NCBI GenBank assembly: GCA_002794735.1
Contig: NBAZ01000003.1
Location: forward strand, 2,524,310-2,588,309
From: Pyrrhoderma lamaoense
Lineage: Eukaryota > Basidiomycota > Agaricomycetes > Hymenochaetales > Hymenochaetaceae
Direction: 5' to 3'
DNA: 64,000 nt
Shown here piece by piece: positions 12,362 to 23,905 of the stretch. A model generated the notes under the pieces. That model was not told where the DNA came from. It saw only the letters and a list, made by a program, of their open reading frames with translations, and did not search any database. The position numbers and the translations under genes are program-made. The first letter of the stretch is position 1; each line of letters begins with the position of its first letter.

Positions 12362-13282
12362 ACTTGTAGATTACAATCCTCCATGGGCTTTCTCTTGGTA
12401 TTTTATACATAAAGATTTAACTTAAGTGTGGGAATAAGCACTTGGAGACCAGTGGGAGAATTGCTTATGACTATAGCAAAAACGACAAATCATTCTTCCT
12501 TCGGGTAGGGATTAACACATTTTTTCAAGTTCAGCGAGCAGTCCGTGTTTGTCCCGAGGGAGGCCATCTGGTATACTACAGCAGAATCACGTAAACTTAC
12601 TCCAATGGGGAAGATGGCGGAGAAGAGCTGTGTATAAGAAGCTACTGATGTGACGTAGAAGTTGGTCAAGTGAGCGAGCTTCTTTGGGAACTATCCCATC
12701 GAGAAAACTTCAGCAGCTTATATATGTGCTTGTGTACCACTTCTAGAAAAATCACCTTTACTTGAGTCATATGGATCATAAAACGATATATCCGGAAAAG
12801 TAGCATACACACTTCAATCTCGTGTGTAAGCGAATTTCTAATAGCAGTATTAGTAATACATTGAGGTTTATCGTCTATAATTAGAGTATCTTTGAATCCC
12901 TAACATTTTAAAAATAGACACAACACAGGTTTACATCTCAATTATCGCAGCTTATAATATAACACAGAAATCTACAAAAGTAACACGGAAATCTACAAAG
13001 GTAACAATCTTTGTTTACTCATCATAACAATACGGCCTCATTCTACCTACTACCGCACAATGTACGCCTAAATATTGACTTTGCAGAATTGAGCCGTCTC
13101 ACTGACCATGGTAACAAGATACCGAAGCAAAGTGGTTTGCGAAAGAATGTCTTTAATTGGGAATGTACTCATTTACACTCTGAGAAGCAAAATATCACAG
13201 GTAAGCAATACCTACAAAGACACAACTACATTGAAAAATGCATGTCTTTTGCATTGCGTCTGGATAAGCACATTCCCCTCCT
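12362..13282. other. Intergenic region between divergent P450 and F-box genes
   Basis: About 0.9 kb holding the promoters of both neighbours. A near-duplicate short phrase (aaatctacaaaagtaacac / gaaatctacaaaggtaaca) occurs at about 12967-13004. Short ORFs around 13011-13350 lack family resemblance and overlap the F-box start. Nothing else seen. Confidence 0.4.
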
Positions 13283-14679
13283 ATGACCTTCATGGAGCTC
13301 GATGGTGTATTGAGCTCTTTGTCCTCCACCGCCAAAGTATCAGTGAATGAAAACGAAGCTGAGGAAGCCTGCGAAGAAAAAAAGACAGTTGCCAAGGTAT
13401 CTGGAGAACTACTTAACTTGCTTCCTCAAGAGATCGTGAGTGAGATCTTCTGTGAAGTCTGCAGCGTCGATAACGCTGTAACATCTTCTTTTGAGCACAT
13501 GACGCTGTCCCCTCTTCGCTTAACACACGTCTGTAGCCAGTGGCGAGAGATAGCAATTGAAACACCTCGAATATGGACACGCTTAGAAGTTACAGCGAAA
13601 CGGGCGGATATAACATCGATACTTGAGCTTATAAAACTTTGGGTACCCCGGTGCAAAATGCGGCCGCTTGTCATTGTTGTCCACTTTAATGATGAAAATG
13701 GCCCCTTTGTGATTTATCCGGAAGATTCATTAAATCTACTGAGAGTTATAACAAAAACTGCTGCGTTGCTCAGAAAAGACCAGTGCCAAGAATTGGATAA
13801 GGCTTTCTTCGAAACTCACGTAAAATCTGGAAGCTCTGGTGTGTTGCCAGTCCTAGAAGAGAGATACTTGTGGTATTATGGGAGAGATGATTCCCCAAAC
13901 AAGGAAGAAGCAGCATCTGTCCCGCTTACTGTACATGGTATACGACGTGCCGTCGACGAGTTCGGCATTGGTTTCCACGAACCCCTTGAAAATTCTCTTA
14001 CAAGACTAGAGTTACAAGACACAAATGGGATTTCTTGTCTTTCTACAACTGACCTCCTTTCCATTCTCGCTGAGTTCCCTCATCTTCGTCGTGTTGCTGC
14101 TTATATCGATCATCATGACTCCCCTCCGATAGAGACTTTTACTGCGTCGAGGTTGAAGGTGCTTTCTTTGGAATGGTCCACTACAACCGATCCTGGTCCC
14201 ATCTTTGACCACTTAATCACACCGAGTCTTGAAGAGCTGGAGCTAAAGGGAGATATTCCCGCTGGTGGCACTTGGGATCATCTTTTGCGGTTTATTGAGC
14301 GTTCAAAACCACCTTTGCGTAAATTGGCTGTTCAACATATTGATGTCACTTATCAAGCTTCTCGATTCTCCGATTGTCTTTCGATGTGTAACAAGCTTGA
14401 ATGTCTTTGGATCGAGGACTGTATAGCCGACGATGTATTCATTGCAAGTCTCGGGAGTCGAAATTTAGGAGCAACAGGAGCATTCTATCTTGCATTCAAT
14501 CTCTGGGACTGATATCACTTAATGAGATAACCGGCGAATGCTTAACACAAACTTTGCGTAATACAGAAACTACTAACTTACATGAGCTTTATGTTTTCGA
14601 CTGCGAATTTGTCTCCGAAGGGAATTGTGAACGTATTAGAAATGAGCTTCCAGGCGTTGAGTGCTTTTTAGAATTATAA
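13283..14679 (+). CDS. F-box/LRR-like protein (apparent 1-nt frameshift)
   Basis: Single-exon gene of about 465 residues. An F-box-like segment spans about residues 43-95 (LLNLLPQEIVSEIF, then LRLTHVCSQWREIAIETPRIWTRL), the usual Skp1-binding layout of the very large F-box families of Agaricomycetes. Irregular leucine-rich segments follow (LRRVAAYIDHH, LKVLSLEW, LEELELKG, LRKLAVQHIDV, LECLWIEDC, IQSLGLISLNEI). The expected role is substrate receptor of an SCF ubiquitin ligase; the target is unknown. The frame breaks at the GGG of 14453-14455, and one more G joins LEW...ASLG to ESKFRSNRSILSCIQSL and runs to the stop at 14679. Read as written, it stops near 14512. Confidence 0.82.
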
Positions 14680-14899
14680 ATTTATTCTTGAATTTTCTTG
14701 TATCACCAATACTTTTTCTTGTTCTGTATGTGTTGTTACTCTACATCTTTCTTGGATATTTCTTAGAAATTAAGGCTTTTTTGAATAATAGTACTTGAAC
14801 TTCGTTTCGAAATGAAGTAATATCGTTACAAGGAATCTCATGCGTATATACATATATGTGCATAGACATTTATGTTAAAATTATAGACCAGAAAGCAAT

Positions 14900-17061
14900 T
14901 TAATCATCGATTTTCTCAAACCATACTAATGAGCTTGCAGTAGGATAGCCATCCTCTGCGCATCCATATATCCCAGCATCGACATCACGCATCAAACCGC
15001 AAGCAAAAAATCCTGTTACATGAGATCTTGTACGTTTTCTACCTTTGTGATCGGGAGTGCTTTCATCAGTATATATGAAACGAGCGGTTTGAGTATCGGG
15101 AGATCCAAATGTATAAGCGAACGGACGCTTGTCTGCACCATACCCATTTTCAAAGATGGAGAGGGCTTCTATAGTGAAGGTATCGTTGGATAGATGCGTA
15201 AGCCGCAAATTTGAAAACCAAAAACTCTGAGATGTGGAGATTAGCTGGGGTTTATCGGCTGTCTTGTTCTCCACTTCATCAATCAAAGAGAATGAAGAAC
15301 GGAGCTCTTCACAGTATGGGATATGATTTATTGAAACCATAGGATAGGTACACAGAGTAAAGTTCCCATAGTCCGGCGCATAGTAGGTTCCAGAGTACGC
15401 TATGTGTGGCAAGGGCAGTTGTCCATATGGGTTGCCAGCGCTGGAATTCTCAGGAGCCACAACATTTTCACTATAACAAGAGTCATGAACTGCCTTTTTG
15501 TATACATATTTCCGATTATACATACCCCATCAATATTGACACATTGTTATCTGATGGCATCGCTGGGTCAGTATAACCGGTATCAAGTACTGCAGCCATA
15601 ACGCTCATAGATACACGACTATTGACACGGAATCCCGTATCAGTGTTCGTAAGGGATACTAGTCCTAGGTTTGAATTCGGAAAGAATTGAACTAAACTTT
15701 GAAATCCTGGGAGCCCTCCGCTATGTGTTAGTATCTAATTCTGTCATTAGAGAGAATTCGATGGTAAGATAGTTGAACTCCGACGTTGTATTCATAAATC
15801 GAATCAAGCATCCATCCTAGACTATAGCCCACAATAGATTGTATGTCGGCGATTCCTTGACCTATAACGATCGCCGACGCAGTTGTAACAGCTTCGAATG
15901 TAGACTCCGGAATAATTGTTGATCCAGAAATGGGATCGATACCTTTGTGAAGAAGTACGTTTACCCATTTCATCTATGGTGTCTTATTAGCTATTAGCAA
16001 AACTAAGGAGAAATCTCTGATTAGTCCTACCAAGTCCCTGGTATTGCTTATGATTCCTCCTGCACCAGCGATTGCTTCTACGTTTTTCCCTGTGAACCAA
16101 AAGGGAATGCGTCGGCCTTTCGAAGACCAAGATTGTGAGAAATTTCCGGAAGCATTGGCTATTTCCACGGACATAACTGTGGAATCCATCCCCAATGGGG
16201 AGAAGATACGTTTCTGGGCAAATTCTGGGAACGTCATCCCAGAATACTTTTCTAGGATATAAGATCCAGTAATAAACATCTAATTTCGACATTAGTAAAG
16301 TTAATGTAAAGGAAGAGTTCTCCTATAACTGATTTCGTTATTGTATGCCCATGTTTGGCGTAGCTCTAAAGGTGAATTGTGATAGCGAAGCCGGCGTACT
16401 ATATCTCTTGGGCTATCTTGAGCCTTATATGAAAAATCGTGGCTTCAAGACATAGGAAGCAATGAAATGGTCAATTGTTAGGTTTAAAAGTTTCAAAGAC
16501 AAGTTTACCCAGCCATTCCAGATACATGAGACAGGATATCTCGAAGATCCGCTTTTTCTTCGATCCACTTATCTTGAAGCACCCAATCATCTGGAATAAG
16601 ATCTTTGATTTTCGTTTTCCAACCGAATTCACTTAGGGGGAAGGAAGAGCTGATATATTCCTGGCGTTACTAAAGTCATCCATAAGAATTCCAAGGGAGG
16701 TAGAAAGGAATGCCTTTGAACATGAGCCGATTGCGAATAGAGTCTAAGATAGATAACTTCATAAAATTCTCTTGGGAAGGTGAGTAAGTCATCATACATC
16801 AGCAGTAACGAGCCGGCCTTCCTCTGAACTCGTACCCCACGCCCCGAGCTCGATTTCACCATCGGGTCGAATGATACCAAGGGCTAAACCACGAACTTGT
16901 TCCTCATGGAGCACCCTTTCAACATACTCCGTAAATTTCTCAGTAATTATGACATCTGGTCCCGTGTGATTCTTTAATAGAAGAGGGTACTGTTCGTCTT
17001 CTGCTGAAGCTGAAGCAGATATGAAAATAGAAGAAAATAACACAATAGTTGGGATCAACAT
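14900..17061 (-). CDS. Secreted beta-lactamase-like serine hydrolase (apparent frameshift and odd splice donor)
   Basis: Class C beta-lactamase/transpeptidase-fold hydrolase, common in basidiomycetes and of unknown substrate. Seven exons; plus-strand introns are 16744-16797, 16443-16508, 16280-16333, 15974-16030, 15735-15784 and 15471-15525. A signal peptide (MLIPTIVLFSSIFISASASA) opens it. Catalytic motifs are SCSK (SxxK) in FAIGSCSKAFLS, YNN (YxN) in WAYNNEMFITGSY, and HSG in ILTHSGGLPGF. A C-terminal beta domain follows (IAYSGTYYAPDYGNFTLC to SLVWFEKIDD). One missing base is apparent in the G5/C5 run at 16636-16640. The third intron fits in phase only if it starts AT (ATCAGT...TTAG) rather than GT, suggesting a mutated or miscalled donor. 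A decayed paralogue lies at about 39,110-40,193. Confidence 0.85.
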
Positions 17062-17482
17062 ACTGACGTCTGAGATAGTATAGTGATCTTTAAGTACAAG
17101 TACAAGTACTAATTGATATATGTTGTATATCCCATATCACGTACCTTATTAATAAAAGCTAATGAGCGCATCAAAGAGCCCACACTGTGTGTACTCTTTG
17201 ATGTGATATGTATCACGCTGCGGTGTGCCCGTTACTCAATTTTTGTTGCGAAAGCCCCAAATGATGTTGGTCAATTGTTAGAAGAAAGAGCGTTTCATTG
17301 GAGACGTTGATAAGCAATATAATTACACTCGTATGTAAGTTACATATCGAACTTTGATCTAGTGCAGTCCAACTAACCAAGGTAAATTGAGTATGACTAA
17401 GCAACACCCAGGTCAGCGCCCAAATCTTCGCCTTGCAACGGCATGTTGTAATATTTTATTTTTACTTTGAATATAACAAAGA
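17062..17482. other. Divergent promoter region, serine hydrolase and KDSR
   Basis: About 420 bp shared by two head-to-head genes. A short tandem (acaagtacaagtactaa) lies around 17095-17110. No clear TATA element or ORF was recognised. Confidence 0.4.
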
Positions 17483-18635
17483 ATGCTCGGTTTGGTACTA
17501 AGTGGGATGCTAGTGAAAAGGTGTGTACCAAGCTTTATTGGTATCTTATAGTCCTTATCAGTATCACAGAACTGCATCGTAACAGGAGGGTCTCAAGGAC
17601 TTGGCCTATCAGTTGCTATTTTATTGGCGAAGAAGGGTGCTAACGTGACCATCGTCGCACGGAACATTAGCAAGCTCTCTGAGGCTTTAACGGAGCTAGA
17701 GGTATGCCTTGGAGTATTTCTCAAAAACCTTGCAGTATGGATTTTTATGTGGCCTGTAATTAGAGACACCGGACTTCCTCTGAACAGTCATTTCGTTATC
17801 ATTCGTTTCCGTTGAATACCGCGTCGGGAGCAGAAGCCGCACTTGAAGCAGAATGTACGGCACTTGAGCAGGCGACAAACGGCCTGGTCTCCGCACCGGA
17901 TGCCTTCTTTCTATGTGCTGGCTCGTCTCAACCTGGATATTTCGTCGAATATTCTGAAGAGCAATTACTTCATGGAATGGAACAATCATATTGGGTCCAG
18001 GCATGGAGTGCACATGTTAGTCTTCATTTCTCAATTGTTTATTCTCTATTTGAAGAGAAGCTTTTAGGCAGCGTTTAAGAAGTTGTCTCGCGTTCGGCGA
18101 CCTGGGAAACTAGTTTTTGTGGGCTCAACGCTGTCCCTCATGTCTTTCCTTGGGTACACATCTTATTCACCAGGGAAGCACGCACTTAAGGGACTTGCTG
18201 AGACGCTTCGCTCTGAAGGTATCCTTTATGGTATTGATGTGCACATTTTCTTTGCTCCCGCAATGAGTTCTCCGGGCTTTGTAGAAGAGAATAAGACGAA
18301 GCCGGAATTGACACAGAAATTCGAAGCAGATGACGAGGTACTAAGCTGTGAAGCTGCGGCAACTGCTCTCCTAAGAGGTCAGCGTGTATTACATTCATCT
18401 TGTATCTTTGGGCTCAAAAATTAGATTCCCAGGAATAGAAAGAGGTGATCATCATATAACCGCAACTCTCATCAGTAAAATATTCAGCAACTCTGCGCGG
18501 GGGCTGTTCCATGTTCCAACCCCGTTCTCGGTCCCATACTTGACTGCATCGCTTGGGTACGGGATTTGTTCACTTCCTTACGACTTCGAAATAACATATT
18601 CAAACTTAGATTGCGTTACCATTCTGGCGCCGTGA
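17483..18635 (+). CDS. TSC10: 3-ketodihydrosphingosine (3-ketosphinganine) reductase, SDR family (apparent 1-nt frameshift)
   Basis: Reduces 3-ketosphinganine to sphinganine with NADPH at the ER, the second step of sphingolipid synthesis. Five exons (introns 17521-17569, 17702-17787, 18016-18067, 18378-18432), about 303 residues. The cofactor loop is TGGSQGLGLS with ARN at the end of the next strand; FLCAGSSQPG is the NNAG-equivalent loop; the active site is YTSYSPGKHALKG (YxxxK). The ending LLRGIERGDHHITATL then two hydrophobic stretches is typical of KDSR. The start needs one more T in the TTT of 17491-17493, giving MLGFGTKWDASEK and a continuous frame. Without it there is no in-frame Met. 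Confidence 0.9.
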
Positions 18636-19072
18636 TTGTGATTCAAAGATTAGAAATTATAAGAACATACACAACCAGTATCTGATACAAAAAGGCATAT
18701 CGTCTAGGAAGTCTGATTAGAAATCGTATATTTTTGTCCCTTTTAAACATATCTATCATAATATCCAACTATTGTTAACATTGTTGTTTGTACTTATAGC
18801 CATATACCCTGTTTTTATATATCATCGTAGAAAAATTCTTCACATCCCTGAACCATTTTTTGTTGATAAAATATATATTGCTCCGGAAATAGGGTTTTTG
18901 GCCTCGGAATGCCACGCATCCCGGACGCTTAACCAGAGTAAATCCCAAAAAAGCGAACACAAAAAGCAGACACAAAAACATTGGTGGATATTCCGGTTAT
19001 ATCCCCAATTTTTCAGCAAAAGTGCGGGAGACCTGCGACGCCCAAATTTCAGGCATCCAGGAGCTGTAAAAC
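18636..19072. other. Intergenic region
   Basis: About 440 bp, AT-rich at first, then a segment with loose coding appearance around 18900-19070 but no start, splice or family support. No repeats seen. Confidence 0.35.
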
Positions 19073-19362
19073 ATGAAACTCCGCGAATTAGTTCCGTCTA
19101 TTATGAGAATTGATCTTATTGTTCCGGCTCTCGGGTTGGTAGTTTGGAGGGGTTATATATGGGCGCTGCACGATGCGAGAACAAAAAGTGAGAAACATAG
19201 ACAAGAACAAATATTCGTGCAACGTGAACTAACGGAGCAGATAGCAGATAGAGAGACATATATTCAGTGGGGAGTCATGTTACATCAGGCTTAGCTTCAG
19301 AAGTAGGAGCATTATCTGAGGCGGCGGCAGCCGTCGCCGAGAGCTCAGCTATTGCCCCGTGA
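19073..19362 (+). CDS. Small hypothetical protein with one transmembrane segment (tentative)
   Basis: An ATG-started frame gives MKLRELVPSIMRID, a hydrophobic stretch (LIVPALGLVVW), then a charged helix (KSEKHRQEQIFVQRELTEQ). As written it stops at 19294. Adding one G to the GGGG at 19269-19272 extends it to an Ala/Ser-rich tail ending at 19362, 96 residues in all. That tail overlaps the 3' end of Med31 by 18 bp on the other strand, which is unusual. I do not recognise the family. It could be a small mitochondrial or ER membrane protein, or chance. Confidence 0.35.
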
Positions 19363-19856
19363 ATCGACGAGGATCCTCGCGCCTAGCGGGCAAAGAGAAC
19401 AATTAGAGAGAGCTTCAGCATTATCATGAGGAGATGAAGAGTACCATGTTCGCCAGTGATCAAACTGCTTTTGGTTCAAGTATTCGCGCCATTCGTCCTT
19501 TGCAATTTCCTTTCGGAAGAGCTCATTCTGTAGTAAATCAAGATGATGTAAGGCTTGTGGATAGCTAATACAGATCAATATTCATGTGCTTATGATATTA
19601 AACATTAAAGGACATACTGCAAGAATCGAGCGTAGTCTTTATCTTTCCAGTACGTTAGATATTTTAGGAAATTTACAAAAGAAGGCTGTGAGAGGATATT
19701 TTGCTGGGCGAGGGACTGAAGGTAAAATGGATTAGCCAGAGCTTGAACGAACTCGAGTTCGAGTTCGAAGCGTGCTCTATTCGCTGCGCGTACTTCAGAG
19801 TCCTGCTTTGAAGGACTTGATTCTATTTGTTGTTCAGTCGTCGAGCTCAAGTTCAT
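19345..19856 (-). CDS. MED31: Mediator complex subunit Med31
   Basis: Smallest conserved Mediator subunit (Soh1), a helical protein of the middle module that bridges activators and RNA polymerase II in the nucleus. Two exons joined over a 53-nt intron (19565-19617, GTATGT donor) give 152 residues. The conserved core reads through: RFELELEFVQALANPFYL, NILSQPSFVNFLKYLTYW, YARFLHYPQALHHLDLL and WREYLNQKQFDHWRTW. A polar N-terminal extension and a short C-terminal tail flank it. Intact. A CACGTG lies at 19916-19921, about 60 bp upstream. Confidence 0.95.
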
Positions 19857-21133
19857 ACTAACAGTGATAGTAAGATATGTGGTGTATCACAAAGTAATTA
19901 GATGGTCGATATAAGCACGTGATATTCCCACGACATTCCATGTCCACATGGTGGTCCTCTTTGCTTCATTAATTACAAGTGTAACATCAGCATCTACATC
20001 AGAGCTATTCTGTTCTGCAAGCAACCACGCTGTGTAACCAATCGTACGGTGGCATGTGTGATTCTGTCAAATCACCCCGTATCAAATTACCTGATAGCAA
20101 GGTTTTGAGCGCTCTGTAACCAGGCAAGTTAGTTGACTTGGATGTTCTTCTAGTCCTCTCAGTCATTGAGATTCCGTTGCAATTGCCACTCTATATCACA
20201 TCGTGTCTACATTGATTCCTTCTAACCTTTCCTCGTGTCAAAGTAATAAAGAACTTTACAATACAAATAGACTAATTCTCTATCAACTTTCAATTTATGC
20301 GCATGATTATCAAAAATCCTGCTTCAGATGCGACCCCTCGATACAAGGAACGATGATAAATTGATGCCCGGATTCTACACTTCATACACTGCTTCTTTAC
20401 CTACATCTTACAATACCTAATCTCAATCCGAAAAGGGAAACAAAAGTGCTCAACTCATACTTTACTCCCGAAACGGCCCTGTAAACACAAACTCCTGTTT
20501 GCTGCCTCCAAGGCTGACGTCGGTCGGTGCCTTTCAGATTGGGGTTCATATCAACGCGTCATACCCTCTTAGTCGCGGAATTAGTGAACCAATAAGTGAT
20601 ACAAGGATGGTACAAAGCTGACCTGGTTGCATATAGTATTGATCATCACATTTCATATGAGCGCTTTATCAAATATTCTGGGCTCTGAATTCTAATTTTA
20701 CTCTATTTCCCTATTTGTTTGGGATCACAAAACTTTAATCTACCAGTGCTCATATTCTTTTGCTCAAATAGTGCTGTATGCCTTCTGCGTTTGCCTTAGC
20801 AAGCAGCAAAGACTCAATGGAGGGAGCTCCAAGGATAGATCAGGACGTATAGGGCTGTATATATGCACATATTCAAGGAGAGGTGAGTGAATTGATGTAG
20901 GGCGTTATCAAAGAGTTTAGTTTTACTTTGAAATGATCGACGCGGATTGATTACTCCGTGATATCAAACAAGATATCGATCCAAAACGGGGCGGGTAGTC
21001 GGTGACAATTTTCTTCCGTATGATTAACTGTTACAGGTCTCTATCCGTCGTTTTACTCGTTAAGCCAGCTTAAGGTATATAAAAACTGAACGTCAGCTAC
21101 GGTTCCTCACCTCCTCACTTTTTTTCTTCCTCA
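19857..21133. other. Intergenic region, about 1.3 kb
   Basis: Lies between divergent Med31 and the membrane protein gene. It has CACGTG at 19916-19921 near Med31 and TATATAAAA at 21076-21084, 50 bp before the ATG at 21134, followed by a CT-rich leader. I see no ORF of interest, tRNA or repeat in the middle part. Confidence 0.45.
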
Positions 21134-22318
21134 ATGTCGCAGCTCCCTAACCCGAAATTCACTGTCCCTGTGTTCGTCTTCTTCTCCTTATGCGGTTTCT
21201 ACTTCATCGTCCTTCAAATGGCGTTGTCTCATGCTCCAGATCGCTTTCTTCAAGCTCATGAGGAGTCAAAAGTACCACTTTCACTTTCAGATCATAAGCT
21301 CCCTTTGTTAGACACGATCTTGACCCCTCTCATTTCCTTTTTCGTTGCTGCCTTTGGGGATACATCCTCCCAAGCATATCCTACTGTTGTTCATTTTGTA
21401 TGGTCTTTTGGTTGTGCAATAATGCTTCCTTTGATTGAAGCGGAAAGAACTGGTGTTCAGTGGAACACTCAGTCCAAAGCCATCAAATGGCTTTCACTCC
21501 CCATGATTTGGGGTATCTTCTACCAGCGCCTTAGCGGAGGTTGGATTATCCCCTTATGGCTCATCGCTTTCATGCAGGCGAAAACTCGTGCAGATGGAGT
21601 CAGCATGGAATCACGAAAGGCAGAGAGCGTGCTCGTTGGATGGTGGATTGGACATACCCTTCCTGCTTTAGTCATGCTTGTCCCTGGACAACCTGCTCTC
21701 CATCAGGCACCATTATGGGTCGCATTCCCTATTCTTATGTCTCTTGCTCAACGCATATATCTTCACTTTCGCCAACATATCGGGCCTCAATCGAGGGAAG
21801 AATCCCGAGAAGTACCCTTAGCTTTAAGACTTCTCTACCTATCGGGGTTTGTTGCCGCTTTTCTCGCTCATGTCCATCTCCTTCTCATTCCCGCACTCGC
21901 CGCTGCTCCATACTCCTCTCCGACAAACTCGCCTTTTCTCAATAAGGGTATCGGACTAATTCATGGACTCTATAAATTTTTCGTTCCCAAGACGGGTTTG
22001 GGGATACCATCACCAGCAGAGACTACTGCGGCGAGTGGTGTTGTCCATTTTGTCCAATTTGACGTCATTGTTGTTTTCTCTGCCATCTGGACTGCTTTAC
22101 TCTGGGACCTTGCTTTGCGTCGACCAGCCCCTAATCAAACTACATATGCATGCTCAACCTGGAAGTGGGTTGTAAAATCTGTCTCCGCTTTACTAGTTGG
22201 GTCGTTGCTACTGAGTCCTGGAGCTACAACAGCAGTGCTCATGATGTATCGTGAATACGAACTCCAGGCATGGAGAGGGCGAAGCTATCCGAAACGAAAG
22301 ATGACGGATCATTGTTGA
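21134..22318 (+). CDS. Polytopic integral membrane protein
   Basis: Intronless, 394 residues. Around eight or nine hydrophobic helices are visible, for example VPVFVFFSLCGFYFIVL near the N terminus, VHFVWSFGCAIMLPLIEA, IKWLSLPMIWGIF, GGWIIPLWLIAFM, a helix around VGWWIGHTLPALVMLVPG, LLYLSGFVAAFLAHVHLLL, FDVIVVFSAIWTALLWDL and VSALLVGSLLLSPGATT. The loops are short and the C terminus is basic. No transporter signature is obvious. The size and helix pattern recall membrane proteins in fungal terpenoid and meroterpenoid clusters, but I cannot name a catalytic motif, so function stays open. It is a clean single frame with a TATA box. Confidence 0.72.
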   Translation: MSQLPNPKFTVPVFVFFSLCGFYFIVLQMALSHAPDRFLQAHEESKVPLSLSDHKLPLLDTILTPLISFFVAAFGDTSSQAYPTVVHFVWSFGCAIMLPLIEAERTGVQWNTQSKAIKWLSLPMIWGIFYQRLSGGWIIPLWLIAFMQAKTRADGVSMESRKAESVLVGWWIGHTLPALVMLVPGQPALHQAPLWVAFPILMSLAQRIYLHFRQHIGPQSREESREVPLALRLLYLSGFVAAFLAHVHLLLIPALAAAPYSSPTNSPFLNKGIGLIHGLYKFFVPKTGLGIPSPAETTAASGVVHFVQFDVIVVFSAIWTALLWDLALRRPAPNQTTYACSTWKWVVKSVSALLVGSLLLSPGATTAVLMMYREYELQAWRGRSYPKRKMTDHC

Positions 22319-22867
22319 TCACTTGGAGACAGATCAATACTACCTTCTTCATGTTCCTGTGAGTAGACATATGCATATGCATGTGATTTCAAGGGCATTT
22401 TCACTGATGTTCATGTTAGCAACGAGAACAGACTAGAGTTGATTATTGTTACTACTATACCAAATTAGGTATTATGTGATGATCGCCATGTATGGAAGAC
22501 TAGCTTGTATCATCTTCATCTTTGTTATCGTTTTGGCGCATCTCGTATATCTTTCCCTACGTTTTTCGATGTTGGTTTAAAATTTATATTATACCCCTGC
22601 ATTCAGAATGGGCTACTATTCTCCCCCTTTGTATCTAATTTTATTGTATAACAATTATACGAGCTTACATGTACCAGATAATAATTTACTAGCTCAAATT
22701 TCTATTAATTTGGCATCCTATTTTTTCTATAAAACGACCTTGACCCCCAGAATTATGATCTTTTGTCTTGTTGTACCTGTTAGCTACTATGGTAATAATA
22801 TGTACTCTAAAAACAGTATCACTGTACTCAGCGGTCTGGTAACCAATTAGTGAAGAAAAAGAAGACA
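22319..22867. other. 3' flank of membrane protein gene, no gene seen
   Basis: AT-rich spacer up to the MITE. A tandem of atgcatatgcatgtg type near 22370-22385 is the only local pattern. Short ORFs here have no family resemblance. Confidence 0.4.
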
Positions 22868-22869
22868 TA

Positions 22870-23494
22870 AGGTACTTGCACGATAAACTCAACACGCTGT
22901 CACATCACTGTAACGTCACGTGTAACGCGTTATGTCACGGCGCAAAATTCTCAGAATTTTTAATTTTTTTTTCAATAATCCCTAATATGGCCTTTACTTG
23001 GAGAATATTGAATTAAAGTTATAGAAAAGTCAAATAATGTATTTTATTTATCTATATAAAGTAACAAGTAATAATAAAGTCTTGATAATTCTAACAGGTT
23101 TGAACTATTTTTAGGCGAAGCTTGTTAGTATCGTTACATAATATTAGTTACATAATATATTATCTAAATATGGAAGTTTATTTGCATCGGCTAATCCAAA
23201 ACCGGCCTAAACGCGCAAAAATATGTGACAAAAATTTAAAAAAATTTAAAAAATATGCCAAAACATATAAAAATGCATTTAAAAACAACATTCGAGAAAA
23301 AATGTTTTTCCTTATAAGTCATTTAAAATTTGTAATTTCTAAATTTGCTTAGACCATTTCATAGATTACCTACTTTATATACTTTTCATCTGCTTAAAAT
23401 TATTATAATTTGTTGTGTAGAATTTAGGAAATAAAAATATTTTTGGGTGGAAAGTGTGACAAAGTAGCGCGTTGAGTTTATCGTGCGAGTACCT
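22870..23494. mobile_element. MITE-like element with TA target-site duplication
   Basis: A 625-bp AT-rich element bounded by near-perfect terminal inverted repeats. The left end AGGTACTTGCACGATAAACT and the right end (reverse complement) AGGTACTCGCACGATAAACT differ at one position, and similarity extends inward to TCAAC(A/G)CGCT and TGTCAC. Both ends abut TA (22868-22869 and 23495-23496), the target duplication of Tc1/mariner-type elements. No transposase is encoded; the longest internal ORF (about 23122-23352) is Lys/Asn-rich and looks random. A non-autonomous element mobilised in trans is inferred. Confidence 0.8.
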
Positions 23495-23496
23495 TA

Positions 23497-23905
23497 CCTA
23501 GCCAAGTACAAAATCTGATCAAAAGACCGTTTTTCATGGAAACATGCTATGTCAAGTACAAAATTAATTTCTGATAACTATACGGCCGCATGCTCTGCTG
23601 TGCAAGGGTGACTCATGCAGTACAGTAGATTTCTTTCCCAGAAAGTAATGCAATTTTTATGGTCGAACTCAAAGAAATAGAGTTTATGTAATACAGGTAC
23701 AACTACACAGTAGAAATGATAGCTTCCAAATTCTTGGAATTGTATTCTCTAGACTACCAGCGATATGAAAGATGTTCAAGATTTTGTCGCTTTCAACAAG
23801 TGTCATCCTTCCAATTGAAAAATGTTCATTAGTAGTCGTTAAGTAAAGAAATTGTATCACCACATGTGACCGTCACGAACTCATTTTCACAGGGTTTGTA
23901 GAAAT
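23497..23905. other. Spacer between MITE and P450 number 2
   Basis: About 400 bp downstream of the convergent P450. No ORF or repeat recognised. Confidence 0.4.

Noticed and set aside
12362..12420. Extra upstream P450 exon starting MEDCNLQ
   Set aside because: It would need a 23-nt intron; the ATG at 12361 gives a normal membrane anchor directly.
19741..19775. TTCGAGTTCGAAG resembling a tRNA T-loop
   Set aside because: It is a local repeat inside the Med31 coding exon with no acceptor stem or anticodon arm.
23122..23352. Lys/Asn-rich ORF inside the first MITE as a possible transposase
   Set aside because: 76 residues of AT-driven composition without DDE-like motifs.
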